From: Nocardioides speluncae
GTDB lineage: Bacteria; Actinomycetota; Actinomycetes; Propionibacteriales; Nocardioidaceae
Reading direction: 5' to 3'
DNA length: 64,000 bases
NCBI RefSeq assembly: GCF_003121585.1
Contig: NZ_QEOO01000036.1
Location: 310,001-374,000 of the forward strand
Of the stretch, positions 20,381 to 28,752 are shown in pieces. A model generated the notes under the pieces. That model was not told the origin of the DNA. It was given only the letters and a program-made list of their open reading frames with translations, and ran no database searches. Each line of letters opens with the position of its first letter. Position 1 is the stretch's first letter. A program made the translations under genes and the position numbers.

Positions 20381-20800
20381 ATGGGCCGGCCCGCGACACC
20401 CGACGACATCGACCGGATCGCGATGGCGCTGCCTGAGGTCGAGTTCGGCACCTCGTGGGGCGACCGGCCGACGTACAAGGTCCCGACGGGTGACAAGGGC
20501 AAGGGCTTCCTGCTCTACCGCGCGCCGCACAAGTCTGCGATCGACCCGGACACGGGCGAGCAGTACGACGACCTGCTGGTGATCATGGTCCCGACCGAGG
20601 CCGACAAGCGGGCGCTGGTCGAGGACGGCGCGCTGCCGTTCTTCACGATCCCGCACTTCAACGGCTACAACGCGGTGCTGGTCCAGCAGTCGCGGCTCGG
20701 CGAGGTCGACGTCGACGAGCTGACCGAGATCATCACCGACGCCTGGGCTTGCAAGGCCCCGAAGAAGCTGGTCAAGCAGCACCTCGATGGCGATGGCTGA
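20381..20800 (+). CDS. MmcQ/YjbR family protein
   Basis: This 139-residue protein belongs to the MmcQ/YjbR family, a small fold likened to DNA-binding modules but without a firm function. Family features include ALPEVEFGTSWGDRPTYKV near the N-terminus and PFFTIPHFNGYNAVLVQQSRLGEVDVDELTEIITDAW at the end. It sits between fmt and rsmB and is probably cotranscribed with them. A second copy of the family, broken by a one-base deletion, is found at 31476-31879. Confidence 0.85.
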   Translation: MGRPATPDDIDRIAMALPEVEFGTSWGDRPTYKVPTGDKGKGFLLYRAPHKSAIDPDTGEQYDDLLVIMVPTEADKRALVEDGALPFFTIPHFNGYNAVLVQQSRLGEVDVDELTEIITDAWACKAPKKLVKQHLDGDG

Positions 20801-22184
20801 TCCTCGCGGCAAGGGTGCCCGGCGCTCGGGTGGCCGGCCACCGGCGCGCCGGGTCACGGTCGACGCGCCTCGGGCGGCGGCGTACGACGTCCTGAAGGCG
20901 GTCCGTGTCGATGGTGCGTACACGAACCTGGTGCTGCCGAAGGTACTGGCCGAGTACGGACTCAGCGGCCGGGACGCGGCGTTCGCCACCGAGCTGGTCT
21001 CCGGCACCATTCGTCGCCAGGGCAGCTACGACCCGATCATCGACGCCTGTCTCTCCCGGCCGAAGCTGGAGGCCAAAGTCCGCGACGCGCTGCGCCTCGG
21101 CGTCCACCAGCTGCTCGGGATGCGGGTGCCCGCACACGCCGCGATCAGCACCACCGTCGACCTGGTCCGGGCGCGGGTCGGCGTCGGCCCGGTCGGCCTC
21201 ACCAACGCCGTCCTCCGCCGAGTCGCCGAGCACGACCTCGACGGCTGGGTACGCCGGATCGCGCCGGACCCCACGACCGACTCGCACGGCTTCGCCGCGA
21301 TCGCGCACTCGCACCCGCGCTGGGTGGTCGACGAGCTGGCCCGCGCCGTCGGCGAGGAGCACCTGGACGCGCTGCTGGCCGCCGACAACGCACCGCCGCG
21401 CGTGACCCTGGTCGCCCGGCCCGGCCGGGCCAGTCCCGACGAGCTGCCGGGGGAGCGGACGCCGTACTCGCCGTACGGCATGGTGCTCGACGGCGGCGAC
21501 CCGGGTGCCGTCCCCGCGGTGGCCCAGGGCCGTGCCGGAGTCCAGGACGAGGGGTCGCAGCTGGTGGCGATCGCCCTCGCCGCAGCCCCGCTCGCCGGGC
21601 GCGACGAACGCTGGCTGGACGTCTGCGCGGGCCCCGGCGGCAAGTCGGCCCTGCTGGCCGCCCTGGCCGCGGAGCGGGGCGCGGCGGTGCTGGCCGCCGA
21701 GCTCCAGCAGCACCGCGCGTTGCTAGTACGCCGCAACCTGGGTCGCGCCGACGGTGTCCTGGGCGTGGTGACCGCCGACGGCACCCGTCCCGCGTGGCAG
21801 CCCGAAACGTTCGACCGGGTGCTGGTCGACGCGCCGTGCTCCGGCCTCGGCGCCCTCCGGCGCCGTCCTGAGGCTCGCTGGCGGCGTACCGCCGGCGACC
21901 TGGACGACCTGGTGCCGCTGCAGCGGCGGCTGCTGGCCGGCGCGCTCGACAGCGTCCGGCCCGGGGGAGCGGTGCTCTACGCGACCTGCTCGCCGGTCCT
22001 GGCCGAGACCAGCGGGGTGGTCACCGACGTGCTCGGCGCTCGGGCCGACGCCAGCCTGGAGGACGTCGCCCCAGCCCTCCCCGGCGTACCCGACTGCGAG
22101 GGCCCGATGCCCGGCACCATCCAGCTCTGGCCGCACCGGCACGGCACCGACGCGATGTTCCTCGCCCTCCTCCGCCGTACCTAA
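20787..22184 (+). CDS. rsmB: 16S rRNA m5C967 methyltransferase RsmB-like
   Basis: The 465-residue protein has an N-terminal NusB-like RNA-binding domain (residues about 25-170) and a C-terminal SAM methyltransferase domain. The SAM site is WLDVCAGPGGKSALLAA, and the two cysteines of RNA m5C methyltransferases are in VDAPCSG and YATCSPV. The start overlaps the preceding gene by 14 bases; a second ATG at 20793 gives MADPRGKGARRS and is equally likely. Family members methylate C967 of 16S rRNA in other bacteria. Confidence 0.93.
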   Translation: MAMADPRGKGARRSGGRPPARRVTVDAPRAAAYDVLKAVRVDGAYTNLVLPKVLAEYGLSGRDAAFATELVSGTIRRQGSYDPIIDACLSRPKLEAKVRDALRLGVHQLLGMRVPAHAAISTTVDLVRARVGVGPVGLTNAVLRRVAEHDLDGWVRRIAPDPTTDSHGFAAIAHSHPRWVVDELARAVGEEHLDALLAADNAPPRVTLVARPGRASPDELPGERTPYSPYGMVLDGGDPGAVPAVAQGRAGVQDEGSQLVAIALAAAPLAGRDERWLDVCAGPGGKSALLAALAAERGAAVLAAELQQHRALLVRRNLGRADGVLGVVTADGTRPAWQPETFDRVLVDAPCSGLGALRRRPEARWRRTAGDLDDLVPLQRRLLAGALDSVRPGGAVLYATCSPVLAETSGVVTDVLGARADASLEDVAPALPGVPDCEGPMPGTIQLWPHRHGTDAMFLALLRRT

Positions 22185-22242
22185 AGCCCGCTGCCAGCGG
22201 AGCCCCGAGTCGTGCCAGTCTTCGCAGGCTCAGACTCGCATC

Positions 22243-22286
22243 GACCCGGCCCGTGTTGACAGGTCAGGTGTGAAGACGGGCCGGTC
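22243..22286. repeat. Single palindromic repeat unit between convergent genes
   Basis: GACCCGGCCCGTGTTGAC (22243-22260), a 9-base loop, and GTGAAGACGGGCCGGTC (22270-22286) form a hairpin. This is the minimal form of the repeat family seen as arrays at 36703, 37231 and 57492. The end of the right arm supplies the TGA stop of the minus-strand lipoprotein. It lies between convergent genes and may act as a two-way terminator. Confidence 0.85.
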
Positions 22287-22665
22287 AGGGGGTGGGGGTG
22301 GCGTTCTTGCTGCCGAGTCCGGGCTTGCCGCACTCCACGCCGCCGTCGCCGGTGCCGATCCAGGCGTGCTTGACCGGGTCATCGGGATCCACGCAGACGA
22401 AGTACGCCGCGCTCGCGTCCCAGTCCTCCGGACGCACGGTCTGCGACGCGACATAGGCCTTGCCGTCCAGCTCGTAGGAGTAGGTGACCTCGTGGGCCGC
22501 GTCGCCGCCCGGAACACCGGCGTCGTCCGGGTTGGTCATCGTGTCCTCGACGGACTGGACCGAGACCTGGAGCCGCTCGGTGTACGCCTCGGAGGCCGCG
22601 ACATTGCAGGCGGCGAGTACGCCGAGTAGCGGGAGCACCGGCCCGAGTCGTCGCATACCGGCCAC
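22285..22665 (-). CDS. Small lipoprotein of unknown function
   Basis: The 126-residue product has a short signal peptide with lipobox LGVLAAC, predicting lipid attachment at the Cys near residue 20. The mature part contains a strand-rich stretch (EVTYSYELDGKAYVASQTV) and two more Cys in YFVCVDPDD and GGVECGKPG. No family was recognised. ATG at 22656 (MRRLGP) is an alternative start. The stop codon is formed by the palindromic repeat next to it. Confidence 0.7.
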   Translation of the reverse strand: MAGMRRLGPVLPLLGVLAACNVAASEAYTERLQVSVQSVEDTMTNPDDAGVPGGDAAHEVTYSYELDGKAYVASQTVRPEDWDASAAYFVCVDPDDPVKHAWIGTGDGGVECGKPGLGSKNATPTP

Positions 22666-22666
22666 G

Positions 22667-23415
22667 CTAGTCGAGGACGTGCTTCAGGTAGCGCTGCGGC
22701 GCCTGCAGGTAGGCCCGCCAGTGGTGGACCAGCTCCAGCTCGTCCCAGCTCGTCTGCCGCAGCCCCCAGTCGCCGACCTCCAGCAGTGTGGCGCCGGGCA
22801 TCGCCGCCAGCACCGGCGAGTGCGTGGCACACAGCACCTGGCCACCGTCGTCGACCACCCGCTGCAGGACCGAGATCAGCCCGAGCGTGGATGAGAACGA
22901 CAGCGCGGCCTCCGGCTCGTCGAGGCAGTAGAAGCCGGGCGAGTCGAACCGGGTGCGCAGCACCTCGAGGAACGACTCGCCGTGGCTCATCTCGTGGAAG
23001 AGCGGGTCACGGCCGCTCGGGGACCGATGCTGCTCGGCGAAGCTGTACCAGCCGTGCATGGTCTCTGCGCGCAGGAAGAATCCCCAGCGCATAGTCCCGA
23101 TGCCGCGCTGCAGAGCGAGTCGGCGAGCGGCGACTCGCTCTGGTGGGTGGAGTGCCGGCCGAATGGCGTACCGCCCTCGGGGCGAGAGCCCGTAGGCGAC
23201 GCCGGCGGCCTCCACGATTGTGGACTTGCCCGAGCCGTTCTCGCCGACCAGGAAGGTCACCCCGCGCGGCAGCTCGAGTCCCTCACGCGCCAGCTGGGCG
23301 ATCGCGGGGATGGTCATCGGCCACTCGTCCTGTGCCGGCGCCCGCTCGTGTCGACCGAGATGCGTACGACGGGCGGCTGGTCGAAGTCCACGCGTCCGAA
23401 GGTAGACGGCACCAC
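22667..23415 (-). pseudogene. AAA family ATPase (ABC-type P-loop), frameshifted near its N-terminus
   Basis: Most of the protein is intact: Walker A VGENGSGKST, signature-like SHGESF, Walker B FYCLDEPEAALS and the switch His in CATHSP. Such RecF/OLD-like single-domain ATPases of about 250 residues are widespread in actinobacteria. The expected N-terminus (VVPSTFGRVDFDQPPVVRIS, from GTG at 23415) is in a different frame from the rest. Inserting one C near 23350 would give VDHERAPAQDEWPMTIPAI and join the frames. Either a one-base deletion inactivated the gene or it is a sequencing error. A shortened product from an internal start is possible. Confidence 0.8.
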
Positions 23416-23499
23416 CGACGAACCTGATTGGCCGGTACGGCGTCTGGTTGGTGTCGAACAACGAAGATGAGTCGGAGACGACCTGAGAGACGAGGCAAG

Positions 23500-24009
23500 G
23501 TGGCCACAGCAACCGAGGACTACACGGCGTACGTCGAGGAGTCCTGGACCCGGCTGTTCCGGACGGCGTACGCCCTGACCGGCGACGTGACGGCAGCCGA
23601 CGATCTCATGCAGGCGACGCTGGTGAAGGTGTTCGTCAGCTGGCGCAAGGTCCGCAAGGCCGACTCGGTAGACGCGTACGTGCGCCGGGTCATGGTCAAC
23701 CAGGCGGCCTCGACCTGGCGTAGCAGGACCCGCCGGGCGGAGGTGCTGACGGCGGAGCCGCGGGTCGCGGCCACCGACGGTCCGGTCCACGACCCCGATG
23801 GGGAAGACGAGCTGTGGGCGCTGATCCACGAGCTACCGGCACGGCAGCGCGCGGTGCTGGTCCTGCGCTACTACGAGGACCTCTCCGAGCAGGAGATCGC
23901 CCAGGCACTCGACATCGCGCCCGGCACGGTCAAGAGCCAGGCCAGCGCCGCCATCGTGAAGCTCCGGGACCGGCTGATGCCGGTTCAGGTCGAGAGGGGA
24001 CAGGCATGA
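23500..24009 (+). CDS. ECF sigma factor, SigE-like family
   Basis: The 169-residue protein has sigma region 2 (LFRTAYALTGDVTAADDLMQATLVKVFVSW...DSVDAYVRRVMVN) and region 4 (LPARQRAVLVLRYYEDLSEQEIAQALDIAPGTVKSQASAAIVKLRDRL), typical of the actinobacterial SigE-like group. GTG at 23500 lies behind GAGGCAAG; ATG at 23467 is an alternative that adds basic residues. It is divergent from the ATPase gene and overlaps the following membrane protein by four bases, the usual sigma/partner arrangement. Confidence 0.92.
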   Translation: MATATEDYTAYVEESWTRLFRTAYALTGDVTAADDLMQATLVKVFVSWRKVRKADSVDAYVRRVMVNQAASTWRSRTRRAEVLTAEPRVAATDGPVHDPDGEDELWALIHELPARQRAVLVLRYYEDLSEQEIAQALDIAPGTVKSQASAAIVKLRDRLMPVQVERGQA

Positions 24010-25169
24010 ACGAGAAGATGGAGACGCGGGTGAAGCAGACCTTCGACCACCGGACCGACGAGCTGGTGCCGCCACCGGTCGACGTCGCCGCACTGGTCCG
24101 GCGCGGCCGGCGGCGCCGTAGCTGGCGCAGTGCCGGCGCGGCCGCAGTGGCTGTCGCGGTGGTCGGCGGGACGGCGTACGCCGCCGGCACCGTGGCCGGC
24201 GACGCCGACCCCGACCCCGGCCGCCCGACGAAGGAAGGGCTGCCCGTGGTGACCGGCGGCGCCGCCGGCCCGCAGCCCGTCGACGGCCCGACCGCTGTCT
24301 TCCACACGAAGAGCTCGGTGTCGATCGACGGCCGGACCTACCCAGCGGGCAACTTCCCGTGGGATACCGGGCCGCACGTCGGCCAGCTCGGCGTCGCCTA
24401 TCCCGCGAAACGGACCGGTGTCCCGCACCTGATGAAGCGAGACGGCTCGCAGGTCGCGCTCGCACCCGACCGGCCGAAGGTCGGCGATCGGTACAGCGGC
24501 TGGGTGGCGGCCGACGCCGCCAGCCCGCTCGTAGCCTGGGGCGAGGTCGGCCCCACGGGCGTCGACGTCGTCGCCTACGACACGGCGAAGGGGTCCGAGA
24601 TCGCCCGCAAGCGGGTGAACTGCCAGAACGCAACGTCGAGCAGCTCGTTCGGCTGCGCGGTGCCGTACGTCGCCTCGGACGGTGTCGTGTTCGTGCACAC
24701 CAACCGGCCGGGGACGATCGCCTGGCGGCCGGCCGACGGCACCTGGCAGCGGCTCGGTGACGGCTCAGTGAGCCAGGCGCACGGCAAGGTGGTCGACACG
24801 TTTTCGGGTCCGGACCAGCTTGACCTCTCGGTGCTCGGCGACGGCTGGTCTCGGCTGCGGCTCACCGGACCCTTCTGGGAGGAGCAGGAGAAGCAGGGTG
24901 ACGCCGAGGCGCTGCTGTCCTTCGACGGCTCCTGGGTGACCGACCCGGAGGGCAAGCGCGTCGAGGACTGGCACAACCCCGAGGCGACGGTCACCTATGA
25001 CCCGCCGGGCAGCGAGGTCGCGGCCCAGTACGACACCGATGGCAGCATGCTCTACGTGACCATGTCGGGCGACAAGTACCGCGCCTGGGACTGCACGGCG
25101 ACGGCCAGGTGCGAGCCGCTCACCGAGCCGACCGACGAGGAGATCCGGCTGATCTCGTGGGACCTGTGA
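24006..25169 (+). CDS. Single-pass membrane protein partner of the SigE-like sigma factor
   Basis: This 387-residue protein begins with a cytosolic segment of about 40 residues including RRGRRRRSWR, then one membrane helix (AGAAAVAVAVVGGTAYAAG), and a long extracytoplasmic domain with repeated VAWGEV/WRPADGTWQRLG-like strands and paired Cys (VNCQNATSSSSFGC; WDCTATARC). It starts inside the stop codon of the sigma gene. By position it could be the anti-sigma or a sensor, but no ZAS zinc motif is present, so this role is inference. Confidence 0.75.
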   Translation: MNEKMETRVKQTFDHRTDELVPPPVDVAALVRRGRRRRSWRSAGAAAVAVAVVGGTAYAAGTVAGDADPDPGRPTKEGLPVVTGGAAGPQPVDGPTAVFHTKSSVSIDGRTYPAGNFPWDTGPHVGQLGVAYPAKRTGVPHLMKRDGSQVALAPDRPKVGDRYSGWVAADAASPLVAWGEVGPTGVDVVAYDTAKGSEIARKRVNCQNATSSSSFGCAVPYVASDGVVFVHTNRPGTIAWRPADGTWQRLGDGSVSQAHGKVVDTFSGPDQLDLSVLGDGWSRLRLTGPFWEEQEKQGDAEALLSFDGSWVTDPEGKRVEDWHNPEATVTYDPPGSEVAAQYDTDGSMLYVTMSGDKYRAWDCTATARCEPLTEPTDEEIRLISWDL

Positions 25170-25180
25170 CCTGAAACAGC

Positions 25181-25208
25181 AGGGCCTCGGCGTGACTGCC
25201 GAGGCCCT
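25181..25208. terminator. Bidirectional terminator between two convergent sigma modules
   Basis: AGGGCCTCGGC (25181-25191) pairs perfectly with GCCGAGGCCCT (25198-25208) around a 6-base loop, giving an 11-bp stem 11 bases after the plus-strand stop and 19 bases before the minus-strand stop. It sits exactly between convergent genes. Confidence 0.85.
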
Positions 25209-25227
25209 ACGTCGTGCTAGTTGCAGG

Positions 25228-25866
25228 TCACTTGCCGTTCCTCTGCCAGGCGACGTGGGTGACCACTTCGTTGATCTCCGGGACCGTCAGCTCCACGCCG
25301 TGGAAGGTGATGAACCACTTGCCCTTCGCCGGGCCGATGGCGACCATGTCGCCGGCGAAGACGTCGCCGGTCCCGCCGAGCATCGGGGTTGTGGTGTGGG
25401 CGCCGGTGCTCTTGGACACGAACATCGCGCGTTCCCGCGCCGCCCGCCAGTTCACCGAGGCTGCGGCCTTGCCCGGGCCCTGGCACCACATTTTGTCGTC
25501 GACGAGGAACACCTCACAGGTCCAGCCGTCGGCCTTCAGCACCACGGGCGCGCGTCCCTTCGGTGTCTCTTTCTCTGGCGTGACCGGCAAGCCCGTGGGG
25601 CTGGGGCTCTCGGTCGGGGTTCCGCCGGTGGCGAAGCCAGGGGACTCCTGGATCGCCTTCTCCTCGGGCAGCAGCGTGCTCACGCCGTACGACGCGGCGC
25701 CGACGGCGGCCACGCAGGCGATGCCGCCGAGCACGGCTCCGGTGGTACGGCGGCGCCGGATCCGGCGTCCGGCGGTGATCGACCCGGAGACGATCTCGTC
25801 GACGGGAGTGGTGAGGTCGGCCGCGCCGCGGGCCAACGTGTCGGTCAGGAAGGTGTCGTCGTTCAT
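25228..25866 (-). CDS. Membrane protein partner of the second SigE-like sigma factor
   Basis: The 212-residue protein has a short cytosolic N-terminus, a basic stretch GRRIRRRRTTG, one membrane helix (AVLGGIACVAAVGAASYGVSTLL), a Pro/Thr/Ser-rich linker (TESPSPTGLPVTPEKETPKG) and an outer domain with two Cys (WTCEVFLVDDKMWCQG). It overlaps the upstream sigma gene by four bases. The layout matches the module at 23500-25169, but the outer domains are not alike. Confidence 0.75.
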   Translation of the reverse strand: MNDDTFLTDTLARGAADLTTPVDEIVSGSITAGRRIRRRRTTGAVLGGIACVAAVGAASYGVSTLLPEEKAIQESPGFATGGTPTESPSPTGLPVTPEKETPKGRAPVVLKADGWTCEVFLVDDKMWCQGPGKAAASVNWRAARERAMFVSKSTGAHTTTPMLGGTGDVFAGDMVAIGPAKGKWFITFHGVELTVPEINEVVTHVAWQRNGK

Positions 25867-26360
25867 GGTGTCCTCGCGTCAGGAATAGGGCTGTGGTCGG
25901 CGAGGCGGACCCGCAGGCGGTCGGCGGCTCGCTTGGTCCGCGCGCGCACCGCCGTCTCGCTGATCCCCAGGTCGCGCGCGGTCTCGGCCACGCTGCGGTC
26001 CTCCCAGTAGCGGAGGACGAGGACGGTGCGATCGGTCGGGCTGAGCTCGCGGAGAGCGGCCAGGACATCCATGGCGGTGTCGGGGCTCTCGAGGTGTGGC
26101 GTGGGCTCGGGCGTCGCGTCGACCGGCAGCTCACCGGAGCGACGCAGCCGCCGGTGCGACAGATAGACGTTGGTCAGCGTGACCTGCGCGTACCCGACCG
26201 GGTTGTCGGCCCGTCGTACCCGCCGCCACGATGCGTAGAGGCGCGCGTACGTCGTCTGGACCAGGTCCTCGGCCAGGTGCCGGTCGGCGGTCAGCAGGAC
26301 GGCGGTCCGGTGCAGCCGGGCCGCCGTCTCGTGCACGAACTCCGTGAAGTCGCTCGTCAT
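25863..26360 (-). CDS. ECF sigma factor, SigE-like family
   Basis: A 165-residue sigma factor with region 2 (FVHETAARLHRTAVLLTADRHLAEDLVQTTYARLYASW, NPVGYAQVTLTNVYLS) and region 4 (LSPTDRTVLVLRYWEDRSVAETARDLGISETAVRARTKRAADRL). It shares organisation with the plus-strand sigma gene 2 kb away, and the two modules face each other. ATG at 26360 begins MTSDFTEFV, the family's normal N-terminus; upstream in-frame codons run into the next gene's antisense. Confidence 0.92.
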   Translation of the reverse strand: MTSDFTEFVHETAARLHRTAVLLTADRHLAEDLVQTTYARLYASWRRVRRADNPVGYAQVTLTNVYLSHRRLRRSGELPVDATPEPTPHLESPDTAMDVLAALRELSPTDRTVLVLRYWEDRSVAETARDLGISETAVRARTKRAADRLRVRLADHSPIPDARTP

Positions 26361-26452
26361 GTCGTGTCCCACACCTGGATAACGCCCGGACCACCCGGTC
26401 GCGTGACACCGGCCGGCGTGACGAAGTCCATCCCGAGTGACCGCACGGGCAC

Positions 26453-26458
26453 TAGGTT
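26453..26458 (+). promoter_or_regulatory. TAGGTT -10 box, candidate leaderless promoter
   Basis: A TANNNT box ends 7 bases before the ATG at 26466, the spacing expected when transcription starts at the start codon. Confidence 0.5.
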
Positions 26459-26465
26459 GGGAGCC

Positions 26466-26828
26466 ATGGCCGGCAACCGCAACCCCGACGTCGACGCCTG
26501 GCTTGCGGCGTACGACAACCCGCAGAAGGAGCTCGTCCAGGCCGTCCGGGAGACCATCCTCGGCGCCGACGAGCGGGTCACCGAGGCGATCAAGTGGCAG
26601 GCGCCCACGTTCATGTTCAACGGCAACATCGCCTCGTTCTATCCGAAGGCCAAACAACATGCGTCCTTGATGTTCCACCAGGGGGCGCAGCTTCCGGACC
26701 CGGCCGGACCGCTGGAAGGCACCGGCGAGACCTCGCGGGTCGCGAAGTTCCTCGACGCCGACGACCTGGCTGCCAAGTCGAGCGCGTTGCAAGACATCGT
26801 CCGTGCCTGGATCGAGAGCAAGTCCTGA
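26466..26828 (+). CDS. DUF1801 family protein
   Basis: The 120-residue protein matches the DUF1801 (YdhG-like) family: NPDVDAWLAAYDNPQKELVQAVRETIL, then EAIKWQAPTFMFNGNIASF and a C-terminal DLAAKSSALQDIVRAWI helix. Its function is unknown; the fold is compact and cytosolic. It starts 7 bases after a TAGGTT box, so a leaderless transcript is likely. The LigD-type polymerase gene follows directly after its stop and may be cotranscribed. Confidence 0.85.
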   Translation: MAGNRNPDVDAWLAAYDNPQKELVQAVRETILGADERVTEAIKWQAPTFMFNGNIASFYPKAKQHASLMFHQGAQLPDPAGPLEGTGETSRVAKFLDADDLAAKSSALQDIVRAWIESKS

Positions 26829-26829
26829 C

Positions 26830-27795
26830 GTGGCGTCCCCATTCACCGAGATCGAGGTCGACGACAAGGTCGTCAAAGTGACCAACCCGGACCGGGTCTA
26901 CTTTCCGGAGAGCGGTGCGACCAAGCGCGACCTGGTCGAGTACTACCTCGCCGTCGGCGACGGCATCGTCCGCGCGCTGTACGAACGGCCGTGCATGCTG
27001 CACCGGTTCCCGAAGGGACTGGCCGGCGACAAGGTGCACCAGAAGAGAATCCCGTCCGGCGCGCCGCCGTGGATCGAGACCGTCAGACTGCACTTTCCGC
27101 GCTGGAACCGCACCGCCGACGAGCTCTGCGTCACCGAGCTCGCCCAGGTGATCTGGGCGGTGCAGATGTCGACCGTGGAGTTCCATCCGTGGAACAGCCG
27201 CCGCGCGGACCCCGAGAAGCCGGACGAGTGGCGGATCGACCTCGACCCCGGCCCGCTGTCGGACTGGGCGCAGGTACGCCGCGTGTCCCACGTCGTCCAT
27301 GAGGTGCTCGACGAGCTGGGCGTGCCCGGCTTCCCCAAGACCAGCGGTGGCAAGGGCCTGCACATCTACGTCCGGATCAAGCCGGACCACGGCCACAAGG
27401 TGGTACGGCGCGCCGCGCTGGCCTTCGCCCGCGAGATCGAGCGCCGCGCCCCCGATGACGTGACCACCGAGTGGTGGCGCAAGAACCGCGACCCGTACCA
27501 CCTGTTCGTCGACTACAACCAGAACGCCCGCGACCACACCATCGCCGCGGCGTACTCGGTGCGTGGCTTTCCCGACGGCCGGGTCTCCGCGCCGGTCCAC
27601 TGGGAGGAGATCGACGACGCGGTCCCGCAGGACTTCACCATCTACACCATGCCCGCCCGCTTCGCCGAGCTCGGCGACCTGCACGAGGCGATCGACGAGT
27701 CGGTGTACGACATCGCGCCGCTGATCGAGTGGGCCGACCGCGACGAGGCCGGGGGCAAGGAGACGCCGGCCGAGCCTGAGGAGCAGCGATCATGA
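26830..27795 (+). CDS. LigD-type primase/polymerase domain protein (stand-alone)
   Basis: This 321-residue protein equals the polymerase domain (archaeo-eukaryotic primase fold) of bacterial LigD used in non-homologous end joining. Visible motifs are LDPGP preceded by WRID (the DxD metal site), SGGKGLHIYV, and the late Asp in FVDYNQNARDHTIAAAYSVR. No ligase or nuclease domain is fused and no ku gene is next to it. GTG at 26830 immediately follows the previous stop. Stand-alone copies in actinobacteria may act in NHEJ with separate partners or in other repair; that is inference. Confidence 0.9.
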   Translation: MASPFTEIEVDDKVVKVTNPDRVYFPESGATKRDLVEYYLAVGDGIVRALYERPCMLHRFPKGLAGDKVHQKRIPSGAPPWIETVRLHFPRWNRTADELCVTELAQVIWAVQMSTVEFHPWNSRRADPEKPDEWRIDLDPGPLSDWAQVRRVSHVVHEVLDELGVPGFPKTSGGKGLHIYVRIKPDHGHKVVRRAALAFAREIERRAPDDVTTEWWRKNRDPYHLFVDYNQNARDHTIAAAYSVRGFPDGRVSAPVHWEEIDDAVPQDFTIYTMPARFAELGDLHEAIDESVYDIAPLIEWADRDEAGGKETPAEPEEQRS

Positions 27796-28418
27796 CCCAG
27801 GCCTTGCCGTTGACCAGCATCGACCTCGAGGAACTGGCTAGGCATCTGGACAGTCCTGAATACGGCGCGGGCTACTTCGACCCGGCCACCGGAGCGATCT
27901 ACCAAGCGCTCGAAGGCGAGGTGCTCGGCGACGACGGCGAACCGGTCGATCTCGACGACACCGATTGGGTCTCGCTGGGTGGGCGCAGTTCTCACGAGGC
28001 ATACGACGACATGGCGGCGTTCGCGGCAGCGGTTGCTGATCCCAAGCTCGTCGATCGGCTTGAGTCCGCGCTGCGGGGCCGAGGGGCGTTCCGCCGGTTC
28101 AAGGATGCGATGTACGCCGCACCAGAGCCCGTTGGCCGGGCGTGGAACAGCTTTAGAAACTCGCGAGCCGAAATCCGCGCGGTCGCCTGGTTGCTGACCC
28201 ACGAGTTCGTCTCCGAGGCTGACGGATCGGTGGCCCTCGAGGACCTGCATCGTGCGTGCGACGAGGCGCTGGCGGTGGCACGGACGCCGACAGCGGTGAC
28301 CTGCGAGTCCGACGACCTGCCTGCCCGGTGGCGTGAGCTGTCGACTGTCGTCGAGTCGGGCGAGAACGTCGTTCTACTGAAGGACGGCGAGCCATGGGCT
28401 CTTATCGACCGGCTCTGA
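27792..28418 (+). CDS. UPF0158-like protein with a Phd/YefM-like C-terminal segment
   Basis: The 208-residue product has an N-terminal region like UPF0158 proteins (IDLEELARHLDS, GYFDPATGAIY, then ALRGRGAFRRFKDAMYAAP...W). From about residue 170 the sequence TAVTCESDDLPARWRELSTVVESGENVVLLKDGEPWALI looks like the start of a Phd/YefM antitoxin (helix, then VVLxxxGxPxAxL). No toxin gene follows. It overlaps the polymerase stop by four bases. Both family assignments are by eye. Confidence 0.6.
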   Translation: MTQALPLTSIDLEELARHLDSPEYGAGYFDPATGAIYQALEGEVLGDDGEPVDLDDTDWVSLGGRSSHEAYDDMAAFAAAVADPKLVDRLESALRGRGAFRRFKDAMYAAPEPVGRAWNSFRNSRAEIRAVAWLLTHEFVSEADGSVALEDLHRACDEALAVARTPTAVTCESDDLPARWRELSTVVESGENVVLLKDGEPWALIDRL

Positions 28419-28419
28419 G

Positions 28420-28752
28420 ATGCCGCGGCTGCTCGCGCGCGTTGGGGAGGTGGCCCACTTCGAGCAGGCGGCAGCCGACGGCGGCGGGTCGTTCGTGGAG
28501 GTCCTCGTGGTCGATGACCGCGGCGAGGGCGTCGAGCGCTTCTACCGGCGCGACGGCGACGACCCGTGGCACGACACCGTGAAGCAGTTCGTGGCGAGTG
28601 CCGGCGGACCGGCGATGCTGGCGGGCTTCGAAGGCCGGCTGCGGACCGTTGTCGCCGAGCGGCCCCTGATCCGGACGCTGGTCAGCCGCGAGGGCGACGT
28701 GGACGCGACGTACGCCGCCCTGCTCGACCTCCTCGGCGAGGCGGCTCGCTGA
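28420..28752 (+). CDS. Conserved hypothetical protein, 110 residues
   Basis: A small cytosolic acidic protein starting MPRLLARVGEVAHFEQAAADGG. It contains alternating strands and a predicted C-terminal helix (VDATYAALLDLLGEAA). No family was recognised. It begins right after the upstream stop, and its own TGA shares a base with the ATG of the acetyltransferase, so it belongs to the same transcription unit (26466-29318). Confidence 0.6.
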   Translation: MPRLLARVGEVAHFEQAAADGGGSFVEVLVVDDRGEGVERFYRRDGDDPWHDTVKQFVASAGGPAMLAGFEGRLRTVVAERPLIRTLVSREGDVDATYAALLDLLGEAAR

